In this document: in pieces, positions 16,928 through 25,342 of the stretch | How the letters are laid out: every line of letters begins with the position of its first letter | Position numbering within the stretch: position 1 is the stretch's first letter | Assembly: GCA_964386435.1 (NCBI GenBank) | Contig: CAYLSV010000012.1 | Location: 1-58,807, forward strand | DNA length: 58,807 nt | Direction: 5' to 3' | Source of the DNA: CAYLSV01 sp964386435 | GTDB lineage: Bacteria; Planctomycetota; Phycisphaerae; Tepidisphaerales; Tepidisphaeraceae | Notes under the pieces: model-generated | Databases searched by the model: none | What the model saw: the letters and a program-made list of their open reading frames with translations, nothing else | Told to the model about the DNA's origin: nothing | Made by a program: the position numbers and the translations under genes

Positions 16928-18923
16928 GGCGCGGCCCTTCAGCGGCGGCGTCGGCTTCGGCCTCGGCGGCGAGCTTTTCCTGCTCCTTGAGCATCTCCAA
17001 GTGCGAACCGTCCGGCATCGGGTAAGCCGCCTCGAACCGGTAGCCGATTCGCAGCGAGTGTTGATACAGCGGCCCGCGGAGCGTCGGCCACAACCGAAGC
17101 TTCGTCTCGTCAGGCAGATTCTCCCAAATATCGATTTTCGTGTCGACGTCGGCCACGTTCATCGCCCGCACGACTTCGTCGCGGACCACGTCGCCGAACG
17201 GCGGCACCTCGTCGCCGACCGTGGTCGTCTCGTCGTACTCGCGGCGGAAGGCGTCGTACAACTGTTTGGCCTCGGCAATGAGCCGCTCGGCCCGCTCGCC
17301 CTCGCCGCGGCCGTAGCCTTCGAGGACGGCGGCAAAGATGCGGAACGAAATCGCGGTGCGGGCTTGGTCGGGGTTCTCCAAGTTCTCGCGCAGGTGGTCG
17401 CCGATGTACTCGTCCAGCGGCCGGTTGAAGCGCTCGTAGTGGACGGTGCCCTCGTACCGCTCACGCATCGCCTGCAGCACCTCGTTGGCCCGGTTGTTCT
17501 GGCCGAGCAGGTAGAGGTTGCTGACGACCTGATCGACGTTGTTGCGGAAGCCGCCACCGTAGACGCGGTCGGCGTCGAAGTTCGGGTTGCCCTTCTGCAG
17601 CTCGGCCTCGGTGGCGTCGAACTCGCGGAGGTAGCTCATGAAGAATGACGGGTCGGCCGAGTCGGAGTGGTAACCGGTTTGCGGCTCGTACGTCACCCGG
17701 CCGCTGCGCTGCAGCTGCTGCAGGGCCATGAGGATGTTGCGGCGGGTGTTGACAATGCCCTCGGGCAGGGTGCCGGTGCCCTCGTAATCGGGCAGCACGC
17801 GGTCAAGGCCCAGGGCGGTCCAATAGATCGTGTGGCTCGCCGGGTGCCGCCAATCGAGCGGGCCGTATCGCTCGGCGACTTCCATCATGAACTCGGGGTC
17901 CATCCGGTTGGGGCTGCCGGCGATCACGGCACGGCGGCCGAAGTTGATCACGGCGTCCCGCGTCTCCTGCGACGCCCAGGACGGCCACCGGGCGTAGGTC
18001 ATCTCCTGCGCCCGCGCCTCGGTGGCCGAAGCGCCGAGGGTTTCATCGATCACGTCCAGCTCTTCGTCCTTCACCGCCGTCCAGTCCTCCAACTCGCCGT
18101 TGATGCACAGATGCGGCATCGATTCGTCGTCGGGGTGAAAGTCGGTCCACTGGTAGGTGAAGTCGCCGACGAACTGCCGCATTTGCCGGGCGCGGTTCGG
18201 GTCGTCGCTGAGGACGTAGCCGCGCTCCCGCAGCCAACTGACCAGCCGCTCGGCCTCGGGGTCTTGAGCGTACAGCGCATCGAGCGTTGCGGGGGCGTCG
18301 ACCACCGGCTGGAGCCACTGGCGGTAAAGTTCGAAGTCATCGGCGCTGTCGACCGGCGGCGGGCCGCCGAAAATCTCGTGCCACTCGCCGGCCAGCTCCT
18401 TCTTGTAGTAGCGGTTGGAGTCGTCCTGAAACTCGCCGACCTTGTGCAGGAAAATCCACCCGAGCTGCCGGTAGAGGGCGAGGTCTTCGGGGTTGTAGTA
18501 GATGCCCTTGTCGCGCAGCGAGTCGATGCCGGCCAGCACCCAGGTCCACCGTTCGGGGTCGGTGTTGGTGGCGACGCTGATGTTGTACGCCATGTTCCAG
18601 CTGGTGAACTCCCAAACCTTGGGGTACCGCGGCTGGAGCGTGGTGATCCAGTCGGCCAGCTGCATGGCCTCGTAGAACTTGCCCTCCTCCTTGAGCCGCT
18701 CGGCCCGCTGCCACAGGACGTTGACCGCCACGCCGCGGCCGACGCCGAGGAATGCCTGGGTCAGAGCCGCGTCCGGTGGCAGGCTCAGCTCTTCGTCGGA
18801 GAGCGTCAGATCCAGATCCCGCCGCTGGTCATCAATCGGCGTCGTCATGGCCGACGCGCCGAACAACGCGCCGCCACCCACCACGAGCGCCGCCGCCGAC
18901 TTGAGCAAACCGGAGGTGTTCAT
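16914..18923 (-). CDS. Large exported or anchored protein of unknown function, planctomycete type
   Basis: The 669-residue product starts MNTSGLLKSAAALVVGGGAL, a membrane segment near the N-terminus that acts as a signal or anchor. The rest is soluble and helix-rich, with TPR-like pieces such as WQRAERLKEEGKFYEAMQLA (about residues 70-90), rich in Trp and Tyr. No catalytic motif is seen. It is likely periplasmic, perhaps a scaffold. It reads into aroK with a 14-base overlap if TTG 16927 is the aroK start, and it lies downstream of the sigma/anti-sigma pair on the same strand (8 bases after the 76-residue gene), so all may share one transcript. Confidence 0.7.
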   Translation of the reverse strand: MNTSGLLKSAAALVVGGGALFGASAMTTPIDDQRRDLDLTLSDEELSLPPDAALTQAFLGVGRGVAVNVLWQRAERLKEEGKFYEAMQLADWITTLQPRYPKVWEFTSWNMAYNISVATNTDPERWTWVLAGIDSLRDKGIYYNPEDLALYRQLGWIFLHKVGEFQDDSNRYYKKELAGEWHEIFGGPPPVDSADDFELYRQWLQPVVDAPATLDALYAQDPEAERLVSWLRERGYVLSDDPNRARQMRQFVGDFTYQWTDFHPDDESMPHLCINGELEDWTAVKDEELDVIDETLGASATEARAQEMTYARWPSWASQETRDAVINFGRRAVIAGSPNRMDPEFMMEVAERYGPLDWRHPASHTIYWTALGLDRVLPDYEGTGTLPEGIVNTRRNILMALQQLQRSGRVTYEPQTGYHSDSADPSFFMSYLREFDATEAELQKGNPNFDADRVYGGGFRNNVDQVVSNLYLLGQNNRANEVLQAMRERYEGTVHYERFNRPLDEYIGDHLRENLENPDQARTAISFRIFAAVLEGYGRGEGERAERLIAEAKQLYDAFRREYDETTTVGDEVPPFGDVVRDEVVRAMNVADVDTKIDIWENLPDETKLRLWPTLRGPLYQHSLRIGYRFEAAYPMPDGSHLEMLKEQEKLAAEAEADAAAEGPRLERQ

Positions 18924-18931
18924 GTTTCATC

Positions 18932-19162
18932 CTACGCCGTCGGGCGGTCGCCGGATCGGTCACGGGCCGACCGCAACACGTCGTCCAGCAGCGCGTCCTG
19001 TTGATGCGACCGCCGGCACGACCGGCAAATCGCCCGGTGCAGCTTCTCCGCCACCGCCTCCAGCGGCGCGGCCTCGCCGTGCTGGTGGCGCAGACGGATG
19101 ATCTCCGCCTGCTCGCACTTGAGCGTGAGGACCAGCCAAATGTGGTAGAGCGTTTGCTTCAC
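18932..19162 (-). CDS. Small zinc-finger protein, probable anti-sigma factor
   Basis: The 76-residue product contains EKLHRAICRSCRRSHQ, the H-x3-C-x2-C motif of zinc-binding anti-sigma (zf-HC2/ZAS) domains. The sequence before it (LTLKCEQAEIIRLRHQHGE) supplies the upstream helices. It has no transmembrane segment, so it would be cytoplasmic and could respond to redox change or zinc loss, like RsrA-type regulators. It lies on the same strand just after the ECF sigma gene (123 bases between), which fits a sigma/anti-sigma pair. Confidence 0.68.
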   Translation of the reverse strand: MKQTLYHIWLVLTLKCEQAEIIRLRHQHGEAAPLEAVAEKLHRAICRSCRRSHQQDALLDDVLRSARDRSGDRPTA

Positions 19163-19285
19163 GGGGTTGCCGGTTCTGGGGTCGCCGGACCGCCGAGCGG
19201 CGGCCTCTCGTGCACGGTATCGTCAGGTTCTGCCGTGCCTGACACTTTCAACGTTGCCGAAAACGGCAAGGTTCGGTTTGCCCGG

Positions 19286-19846
19286 TTATGGGTCCTTCAG
19301 GTAATCGCCCAGCTCCTTGCGCAGCCGCAGGCGGGCGCGGTGGATCAGGGTCCAGAGGTTGGCGCGGGTGATGTCGAGCATTTGGCAGACGGTTTCCGAC
19401 TCTTCGCCGTCGATCTCCCGCAGCACAATCGCCTGCCGCATCAGCGGCGGCATGGCGTCAAGGCATTGGTCGAAGGCGGTCCAAAACTCCTGCTTCTGCG
19501 CCGCCCGGGCCGGGTCGCCGTCCCACCGCTCGGCCGCCACGCTCCGCCGGCCGCCGCGGAACGGCACCTGCTCGGCCTCGATCAATTCCGTGACCGCCGG
19601 CTGCCGGTGGATTTTGCGCAGGTGGTCGTAAAGCCGACGGCGAACGATCTGGAACAGCCACGCCCGCGGCTGCTCCGGCGGCTCATCACGACCGCCCAGC
19701 GACTCCAGGGCCGAGGAGAGCCCGTTCTGCAGCACGTCCTCCGCCTCCTCGTGGCGACTGAGCCGACGGCGCACAAAGCCCCGCAGTTCGGCGAGGTGGT
19801 CGCGGCACCAAACTTCGAGCAGCCGTTGGCATTCCTGTTGGTTCAT
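19286..19846 (-). CDS. ECF sigma factor
   Basis: The product from ATG 19846 is 186 residues (MNQQECQRLLEVWCRDHLAE). Region 2 reads RRRLSRHEEAEDVLQNGLSS (DNA melting and -10 contact), and region 4 reads MPPLMRQAIVLREIDGEESE followed by the helix-turn-helix TVCQMLDITRANLWTLIHRA. A longer frame from 19891 exists, but the 186-residue form has the usual ECF length. Together with the zinc-finger protein downstream it should form a stimulus-responsive regulon. Targets are unknown. Confidence 0.9.
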   Translation of the reverse strand: MNQQECQRLLEVWCRDHLAELRGFVRRRLSRHEEAEDVLQNGLSSALESLGGRDEPPEQPRAWLFQIVRRRLYDHLRKIHRQPAVTELIEAEQVPFRGGRRSVAAERWDGDPARAAQKQEFWTAFDQCLDAMPPLMRQAIVLREIDGEESETVCQMLDITRANLWTLIHRARLRLRKELGDYLKDP

Positions 19847-19932
19847 CGCCAGCCAAGCCCCGCCATGACGGCGCACCCACGTCCTCGCCAAGGGAGTCGA
19901 ACAACAAGCCTGTTCCTTTCAGCCGCAAATTC

Positions 19933-20319
19933 TCACGAGCCGGCGGGGCGGGTGGTGGCCTGACTTTGCTGGACATTGCCGGTGCGAACCGTTTCGCCGC
20001 CGGCGTCGTAGGCGGTGATCCTCGGCTGGCCGTTGTCGATGTAGGTGATCTCGTACAGCAGCCCGCCGTCGGCGGTCGGGCGGGAGCGGACGGCGGTCAC
20101 CTGGGCCGAGGGGTGTTCGCTCATGAACGCCTGCCGCACCGGCAGGGTCGCGCTGCCGAGCTTGGTCATGTTCGTGACCTGCCGCGTCGTCGGCTGCTCG
20201 CCGGAGCTGGTGCCGCTGGTCGCGGCCGGCTCGGTGTCGGACGTGCAGCCGGCAAGGCCGAGCGTGGCCACGGCAAGGGCGGCGGCAAACAAACGGGCGG
20301 TGGAAGTTGGCTTCAACAT
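19933..20319 (-). CDS. Small lipoprotein of unknown function
   Basis: Start is ATG 20319, giving 128 residues with a clear lipoprotein signal: basic N-terminus (MLKPTSTAR), hydrophobic core, and lipobox LAGC, cleaved before the cysteine at about residue 25. The mature part is Thr/Ser rich at first and then has a compact region (AFMSEHPSAQVTAVRSRPT, GGLLYEITYIDNGQPRIT) that resembles small PepSY-like folds (weak). It is divergent from the exported protein gene at 20403; 83 bases separate the starts. Confidence 0.72.
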   Translation of the reverse strand: MLKPTSTARLFAAALAVATLGLAGCTSDTEPAATSGTSSGEQPTTRQVTNMTKLGSATLPVRQAFMSEHPSAQVTAVRSRPTADGGLLYEITYIDNGQPRITAYDAGGETVRTGNVQQSQATTRPAGS

Positions 20320-20402
20320 CGCCCATCGGGGTGCAACTTGGATGCCGCACGCCGAAGGGTTTGCGACTTTGCGTTCACGCGCGGCTATGACAGGATATCG
20401 CC

Positions 20403-22637
20403 ATGCCCAATTCCCTCGCCAAAGCCTTGCCCGCCTCCGCCGGCCTCGTCGCCACACTGCTGCTGCTCGTCGCCCCGACCGCGGCCGCCCCGCTGGCCGA
20501 GCGGGTGCCGCCTTCGAGCATCGTCTACATCGGCTGGTCCGGCAGCGACGCGTTCATTGAAGACGCCAACAACACCCCGACCGGCAACCTGCTGGAGGCC
20601 GGCAACTTCGAGGCCATTTTTGACGACGTGCTGCCGGGCGTCGCCACTCTGGTGCGGCGGGAGGATCCCCGCGCCGGCGACGCCCTGGCCACGGCGATCA
20701 AGCTCGCCGACGCGGTGAAGCAGTACCCGACGGCCCTCGTCTTCGGCGGCATCACGATCAACGACGACGGCGAGACGATCCCGAAGCTCGCCGTCATCGT
20801 CGACGCCGGCGAGGAGGCGATGAACCTGCGGCAAACGCTGGCCGAGCTGTTCCGGCAACTCGACGCCCAAGTCGGGCTCTTTTTGACGCGAATCGATGAC
20901 GGGCGGGTCATGGTTTACCTCGGCTTCAGTGATCTGGAGCTGGGGCTGAACATCGCCGGGGCCGAGGGGCAGAGTCTGGCGGCGATGCCCTCGTTCACCG
21001 CCGCCCTCGACGCGGCCGACGGCGACGAAGCTAACGGCGGCGAAGCGAACAGCGTCGTCTACGCCGATCTGGCGAAGCTGCGCGAGCTGATCGACTTGGC
21101 CGTGGAGGAAGAGGGTGACCGCGAGGCCAAGCGGGTTTGGCCGGAGCTGCGGGACGCGATCGGTTTGAGCGGCGTGCGGCAGTACGTGGCCACCGGCGGC
21201 TTCGGCGACGACGGCATGTGGCACGAGCGGCAGGCGCTCTTGACCGGCCCGGACCGCAACGGCTTGCTGGCATCGATCGACGGCGAGGCCGATTTGTCGC
21301 TGCTGGACAAGGTGCCGGCCGACGCGACGAGCGTGCGGATGGCCCGGTTCGACGCTTCGACCCTGCCGGGGCTGCTGCGGGAGCTGGCCAACATCGGCGA
21401 CCCGCAGAGCGGCGAAGAACAGTTCGCCCAAGGCCTGGCGCTGGTCAACATCTACGTCGGGGCCAACCTCGAGCGTGACGTGGTGGCGCAGTACGGCGAG
21501 GACTGGGTGGCCTTCCGTTCGCCCAGCGTCGGCGGCGACTTGGCGGGGTGGGTCGCGGTGAACAAGCTCAGGGACGCCGCGGCGTTCGAGCGGGCGATGA
21601 CGGCGTTGAGCTTCGCGATCGTCAACGCCGTGAACACGCAGGCCGAGCCGAACGGCCCGCGGTTGGTGGGGCGGTCGGCAACGGTGGACGGGGTGAAGGT
21701 GTTCTCGCTGGGCACGCCGTTCATTGCCCCGTCGTGGGCGGTGGTCGACGGCCACGTCTACTTCGGCCTGTACCCGCAGACCGTCGCCGCCGCGGCCAAC
21801 CTGGGCGGCGACTTCGCCGGTAACGAGGCCGTGCAAGCGGCGCTGGCACTGGCCGATGGTGAGCCGCTGGGCATGACCTTCACCGATCTGGAGGCAACGG
21901 CCGACACGACGTACATGGCCGTGCTCGGGTTGCTCCGCGCCGGCGTCGGGGCGTACGACATGTTCGGCGGTGCGGCGGTCGATCCGATCCTGCCGACGCT
22001 GCCGACGGTGATGGAAAATCTCAGCCCGGCTTACGGCGTGGCGTGGAGCGACGAGGCCGGGTTCTACAAGCACGCCGTCATGCCGTTCCCGGGCAGCACG
22101 GTGCTGCCCGAGCGGATCGAGGAGGCCACCGTCGGCCCGGTTTTGATCAGCATTCTGCTGCCGAGCCTGAACCGGGCGCGGGAGACGGCCAATCGGGTCA
22201 AGAGCGCCTCAAACCTGCGGCAGATCGGCTTGGGCGCGATTTTGTTCGCCGACATGCAACGCGGCGGCCGGCTGCCCGACTCGATGGGCGAGCTGATGCA
22301 AGTGAGCGAGCAGGAGGATTGGCTGACGCCCGAGGTGCTGGTCAACCCCCGCGCCGGCGGCACGCCGCCGCGGCTGGTCGGCGTGGCCGAGGAAGACCGT
22401 GCGGCGTTCTTCGACGAGAACAGCGGCTACGTCTGGGTCGGCCAAGGTCTGACCAACAGCGCCCCGAGCAACGCCATCATGGCCTACGAACGCCTCAACG
22501 GCCTGAGCGACGGCATCAACGTCCTGTTCGCCGACGCCCGCGTGGAGTTCGTCCTCTTCCCCGAGCTGCAGCAGGTGGAGCAGGAAAACAACGCCATCCG
22601 CGCACGGCTCGGGCTCGACCCGATCGAGATCCGGTAG
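20403..22637 (+). CDS. Exported DUF3352-like protein fused to a pseudopilin-like C-terminal domain
   Basis: The 744-residue product opens with a signal peptide (SAGLVATLLLLVAPTAAAPL). Residues about 30-580 form an exported domain of the DUF3352 type (VPPSSIVYIGWSGSDAFIED at its start). From about residue 580 there is a pseudopilin-like region: LLPSLNRARETANRVKSASN, then LRQIGLGAILFADMQRGGRL, and near the end GINVLFADARVEFVL, which matches the DG/FADG element of planctomycete DUF1559/type II secretion-like pilins. The usual N-terminal pilin helix is absent, so this is a soluble pilin-like head on another protein. Role unknown. Confidence 0.72.
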   Translation: MPNSLAKALPASAGLVATLLLLVAPTAAAPLAERVPPSSIVYIGWSGSDAFIEDANNTPTGNLLEAGNFEAIFDDVLPGVATLVRREDPRAGDALATAIKLADAVKQYPTALVFGGITINDDGETIPKLAVIVDAGEEAMNLRQTLAELFRQLDAQVGLFLTRIDDGRVMVYLGFSDLELGLNIAGAEGQSLAAMPSFTAALDAADGDEANGGEANSVVYADLAKLRELIDLAVEEEGDREAKRVWPELRDAIGLSGVRQYVATGGFGDDGMWHERQALLTGPDRNGLLASIDGEADLSLLDKVPADATSVRMARFDASTLPGLLRELANIGDPQSGEEQFAQGLALVNIYVGANLERDVVAQYGEDWVAFRSPSVGGDLAGWVAVNKLRDAAAFERAMTALSFAIVNAVNTQAEPNGPRLVGRSATVDGVKVFSLGTPFIAPSWAVVDGHVYFGLYPQTVAAAANLGGDFAGNEAVQAALALADGEPLGMTFTDLEATADTTYMAVLGLLRAGVGAYDMFGGAAVDPILPTLPTVMENLSPAYGVAWSDEAGFYKHAVMPFPGSTVLPERIEEATVGPVLISILLPSLNRARETANRVKSASNLRQIGLGAILFADMQRGGRLPDSMGELMQVSEQEDWLTPEVLVNPRAGGTPPRLVGVAEEDRAAFFDENSGYVWVGQGLTNSAPSNAIMAYERLNGLSDGINVLFADARVEFVLFPELQQVEQENNAIRARLGLDPIEIR

Positions 22638-22702
22638 GGCGGTAACCGGACCGCGTGAACCCGCAGGTTTGATTCTGCGAAAACATCTGTGAACGCAAGT
22701 GA

Positions 22703-22802
22703 AGAAGCCGAGGGGAGAGCGAAGCGATCACCCGGATCCCATCTGGCGCACGACGTCCGAGTGCGGGATCCGGGTGATCGCTTCGCTCTCCCCTCGGCTT
22801 CT
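22703..22802. repeat. 100-bp near-perfect palindrome (long-palindrome family, type copy)
   Basis: Arms of 38 bases are exact inverted copies, beginning AGAAGCCGAGGGGAGAGCG and ending CGCTCTCCCCTCGGCTTCT. The 24-base loop has a small palindrome GACGTC in its centre. It sits between the convergent ends of the DUF3352-like gene and lysA and could end transcription in both directions. Related copies are at 28841, 37704 and 57573. Confidence 0.9.
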
Positions 22803-22861
22803 CTCCTGCAGATGATGATTACACCGGGCGGTTGATGCGACCCACGCCCCCGCATCCCACG

Positions 22862-24160
22862 TCACAGCTCCTCGCCGCGGATCAAGTCGTCCAGCGTCTC
22901 CCGGCGGCGGACGATGCGGTAGTCGTCGCCCTCCACCAGCACCTCGGCGGCGCGGGGGCGGTGGTTGTAGTTGCTGGCCATCACGAAGGCGTACGCGCCG
23001 GCGGTGTAGATGGCGAGCAGGTCGCCGCGTTCGGTGGTGGGCAGGCTGCGGTCGCGGGCGAGGTAGTCGCCGCTCTCGCAGACCGGGCCGACGATGTCGA
23101 CGGTTTCGTCGCCCTCGGCCGTGGCGCTTCGGCTGGGCGGGCGGCTCGTGGTCGGCCAAATGAAGTGGAAGGCTTCGTAAAGCGTCGGGCGGATCAGCTC
23201 GGTCATGGAGGCGTCGACGATGACGAACTTTTTCGTGCCGCCGGTTTTGCGGTAGCGAACGCGGGTGAGCAGGACGCCGGCGTTGCCGATCAGGAAGTTG
23301 GCGTAGGAGGCCGGCAGGCGTNNNNNNNNNNAGCGGCCGGGCTCGAGGGCGATCTTGTAGCCCCGGCCGCGGAGGTGGGGCAGCATGGCTTCGGCGAACT
23401 TGCCGATGGGCAAGGCCTGGCCCTGCTCATAATCGACGCCGAAGCCGCCGCCGAGGTCGAGCCAGTCGATGGTGTGGCCGCGGCCGCGCAACCGGTCGAC
23501 GACCTCGTTGATCCGCTGCACCGCCAGCACGTACGGCTCGACGATGTTGATCGGGCTTCCCAGGTGCATGTGGAAGCCGCGGACCTGAAGGTGCTTGAGC
23601 TCCGCCAGCTCGCCGAATAACCCCTCGGCCCGGTCGAGGTCGACGCCGAACTTGCTCTCCTTCTTGCCGGTGGTCGTCTTGGCGTGGGTCTGCGGGTCGA
23701 CGTCGGGGTTGACCCGCAGCACGCCCGCGGCCGTCTTGCCCAGCTCGCCGGCGATGCGGTCGATGTTGTGGGCCTCCTGCATCGACTCGATGTTGAACGC
23801 CGCGATGCCGACCTGCAGCGCGTCCTTGATCTCCTCGTCGCTCTTGCCGACGCCGGCGTAGACGATTTGCTGCGGGTCGCCCCCGGCCTTCATCGCGCGG
23901 AACAGCTCGCCGCCGCTGGTGACGTCGAAGCCGCAGCCCTCCTCCCGGAGCAGCTTCAGGACGGCGAGGTTGCCGTTGCTCTTGACGCTGAAGCAGATGA
24001 TCGGGTCGAGCTCCGCGAACGCCTCGGCCACCTGCCGGTAATGGTGCCGCAGCGTGGCGGCCGAGTAGACGAACGTCGGCGTGCCAACCTCCTCGGCGAT
24101 CCGGCTCGCCGACACGTCCTCGCAGTGCAGCTCGCCCTCGCGGTAATCGAAGTGATCCAT
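22862..24160 (-). CDS. lysA: Diaminopimelate decarboxylase (with an assembly gap and an insert)
   Basis: The product (MDHFDYREGELHCEDVSASR) is a PLP-dependent fold III decarboxylase making lysine from meso-diaminopimelate. Motifs are the PLP lysine in CFSVKSNGNLAVLK, the glycine-rich LDLGGGFGVDYEQ, and the C-terminal GPVCESGDYLARDR with its active-site cysteine. About 430 residues is normal. At the phosphate-binding EPGR segment the frame meets 10 Ns (23322-23331) and then RLPASYAN before rejoining at FLIGNAGVLL. Homologues read EPGRF(L/I)xGNAG without a break, so about 12 extra residues including the gap are inserted. Start ATG 24160 lies 8 bases after the DUF4190-like gene. Confidence 0.93.
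   Translation of the reverse strand: MDHFDYREGELHCEDVSASRIAEEVGTPTFVYSAATLRHHYRQVAEAFAELDPIICFSVKSNGNLAVLKLLREEGCGFDVTSGGELFRAMKAGGDPQQIVYAGVGKSDEEIKDALQVGIAAFNIESMQEAHNIDRIAGELGKTAAGVLRVNPDVDPQTHAKTTTGKKESKFGVDLDRAEGLFGELAELKHLQVRGFHMHLGSPINIVEPYVLAVQRINEVVDRLRGRGHTIDWLDLGGGFGVDYEQGQALPIGKFAEAMLPHLRGRGYKIALEPGRXXXXRLPASYANFLIGNAGVLLTRVRYRKTGGTKKFVIVDASMTELIRPTLYEAFHFIWPTTSRPPSRSATAEGDETVDIVGPVCESGDYLARDRSLPTTERGDLLAIYTAGAYAFVMASNYNHRPRAAEVLVEGDDYRIVRRRETLDDLIRGEEL
23322..23331. other. Assembly gap (10 N) in lysA
   Basis: The gap lies directly beside non-homologous codons (RLPASYAN) inside a conserved motif, suggesting an inserted or misassembled repeat here rather than simple missing coverage. 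Confidence 0.9.
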
Positions 24161-24168
24161 GCCGCAGC

Positions 24169-24774
24169 TTACGGCCCCTGCGGGTCCAGCGCCGGCCAGT
24201 CGCGGGTCGTGCCGTTGATGTTGAAGTTCCGCACGAGGTAGCTGTCGCCCGCCGACACGAGCACGATCTCGAACGCCGCGTCCTCGCCATCGAAGTCGGC
24301 GGTGCCGCCAAGGGTCCACGAGGTTTGGCCGTTCAGGGTCCGGACGTTGAACCGGCTGAACGACACGCTTTGCAACATGCCGCCGTGCTCCATGAGATAG
24401 GGCGTCATGGCCGCGACATCGGCGCGCTGCAGCGCCGGCACGCTGCTCGCGATGGCGGCGTCGGTGTCGCCCGCCGCCACGTCCTCGATCCACGTCCGCG
24501 CCGTCTCCCGCACCGGCCCGCTGGCCTCGAACGCCGAGTACCCCGCGAACCCCACGCCCGCCCAGCCCAGCAGCCCGACGACGCCCAGCACCAGCCCGGC
24601 GATCGCGAACCCGCGCCCACTCACGTGCGGCTTGGCGGTCGCCCGGAACCCGAGGATGCCGCTGACGATCGCCGCCACCTGCGTCACCAGCGGGATGCAC
24701 AGCAGCAACCCGGTGACCAGGCTCGTGATCGCGGCGGCACTGGTCCGGGGGCGTTCCAACGGCGGCGGGGTCAT
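24169..24774 (-). CDS. DUF4190-type small membrane protein
   Basis: The 201-residue product has two hydrophobic segments typical of DUF4190: AAITSLVTGLLLCIPLVTQV, and GFAIAGLVLGVVGLLGWAGV. A soluble C-terminal part follows (about residues 88-200, SGPVRETARTWIEDVAAGDT), resembling a lumazine-binding or NTF2-like small domain seen in DUF4878 proteins. It is a membrane protein of unknown role. It sits 8 bases before lysA on the same strand and probably shares its transcript. Confidence 0.72.
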   Translation of the reverse strand: MTPPPLERPRTSAAAITSLVTGLLLCIPLVTQVAAIVSGILGFRATAKPHVSGRGFAIAGLVLGVVGLLGWAGVGFAGYSAFEASGPVRETARTWIEDVAAGDTDAAIASSVPALQRADVAAMTPYLMEHGGMLQSVSFSRFNVRTLNGQTSWTLGGTADFDGEDAAFEIVLVSAGDSYLVRNFNINGTTRDWPALDPQGP

Positions 24775-24822
24775 ACGGCGCAGCTTACCGAATGCCGGCG
24801 GGAAATCACCAGGACGGCGCGA

Positions 24823-25278
24823 TCACGCGCACAAACTCAGCCGCGGGGCCGCGGGCGTGGGCGGCGGGGCGATGGCCTTGGTCTCGCCGGCGTCGGCGAG
24901 CTTGTCCATGGCCTGCTGCCAGGTGTCGCGTTGGTAGCGGATGATGCTAATGGCTTCGTCGAGCTTGGCGACGTCGCGGTCGATGTTGGCCTCCAGCAGC
25001 CGCAGGTGGGCGAAGTCGTAGAGCGCCCCCAGCTTGCCAGCGAGGTCGACACCCTTGTCCGGGCGCAGGCCGGCCCCGAGCTCGACGACAATCTTGCGGG
25101 CGCGGCCGATGAGGTCGCAGCTCTCCTCGAGACGCTCATCGAGCAACGCCACCCGGCCCTGCTCGGCGAAGCGAACGGCGCCGTCGAGCAGCATCAGCTT
25201 GATCTGCCCCGGCGAGGCCGACATGAGCTTGGCCTTGAGGTAAGGGTTCGGGCCGGACTTCTTGGCAAGTTGGTTCAT
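24823..25278 (-). CDS. fliS: Flagellar export chaperone FliS
   Basis: The 151-residue product (MNQLAKKSGPNPYLKAKLMS) is a four-helix bundle of the FliS type: the NPYLKAKLMSASPGQIKLML opening matches the usual YxxxxVxTASPxxLixmLY, and there is a helix with RFAEQGRVALLDERLEESCD. It binds the C-terminal end of flagellin to stop early polymerisation before export. An extra Pro/Ala-rich tail (AIAPPPTPAAPRLSLCA) extends the usual length by about 20. It follows fliD in a conserved fliD-fliS order. Confidence 0.9.
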   Translation of the reverse strand: MNQLAKKSGPNPYLKAKLMSASPGQIKLMLLDGAVRFAEQGRVALLDERLEESCDLIGRARKIVVELGAGLRPDKGVDLAGKLGALYDFAHLRLLEANIDRDVAKLDEAISIIRYQRDTWQQAMDKLADAGETKAIAPPPTPAAPRLSLCA

Positions 25279-25342
25279 AAGGTTGAAGGTTGGATCGGCT
25301 GCGCAGCGAGCAAAGCGTGAAAATCCCCCAGAAAACTGCCAC

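Noticed and set aside
22862..24700. A longer LysA starting at 24700.
   Set aside because: The added N-terminus overlaps the DUF4190-like gene in another frame and has no protein character; ATG 24160 gives the standard LysA start.
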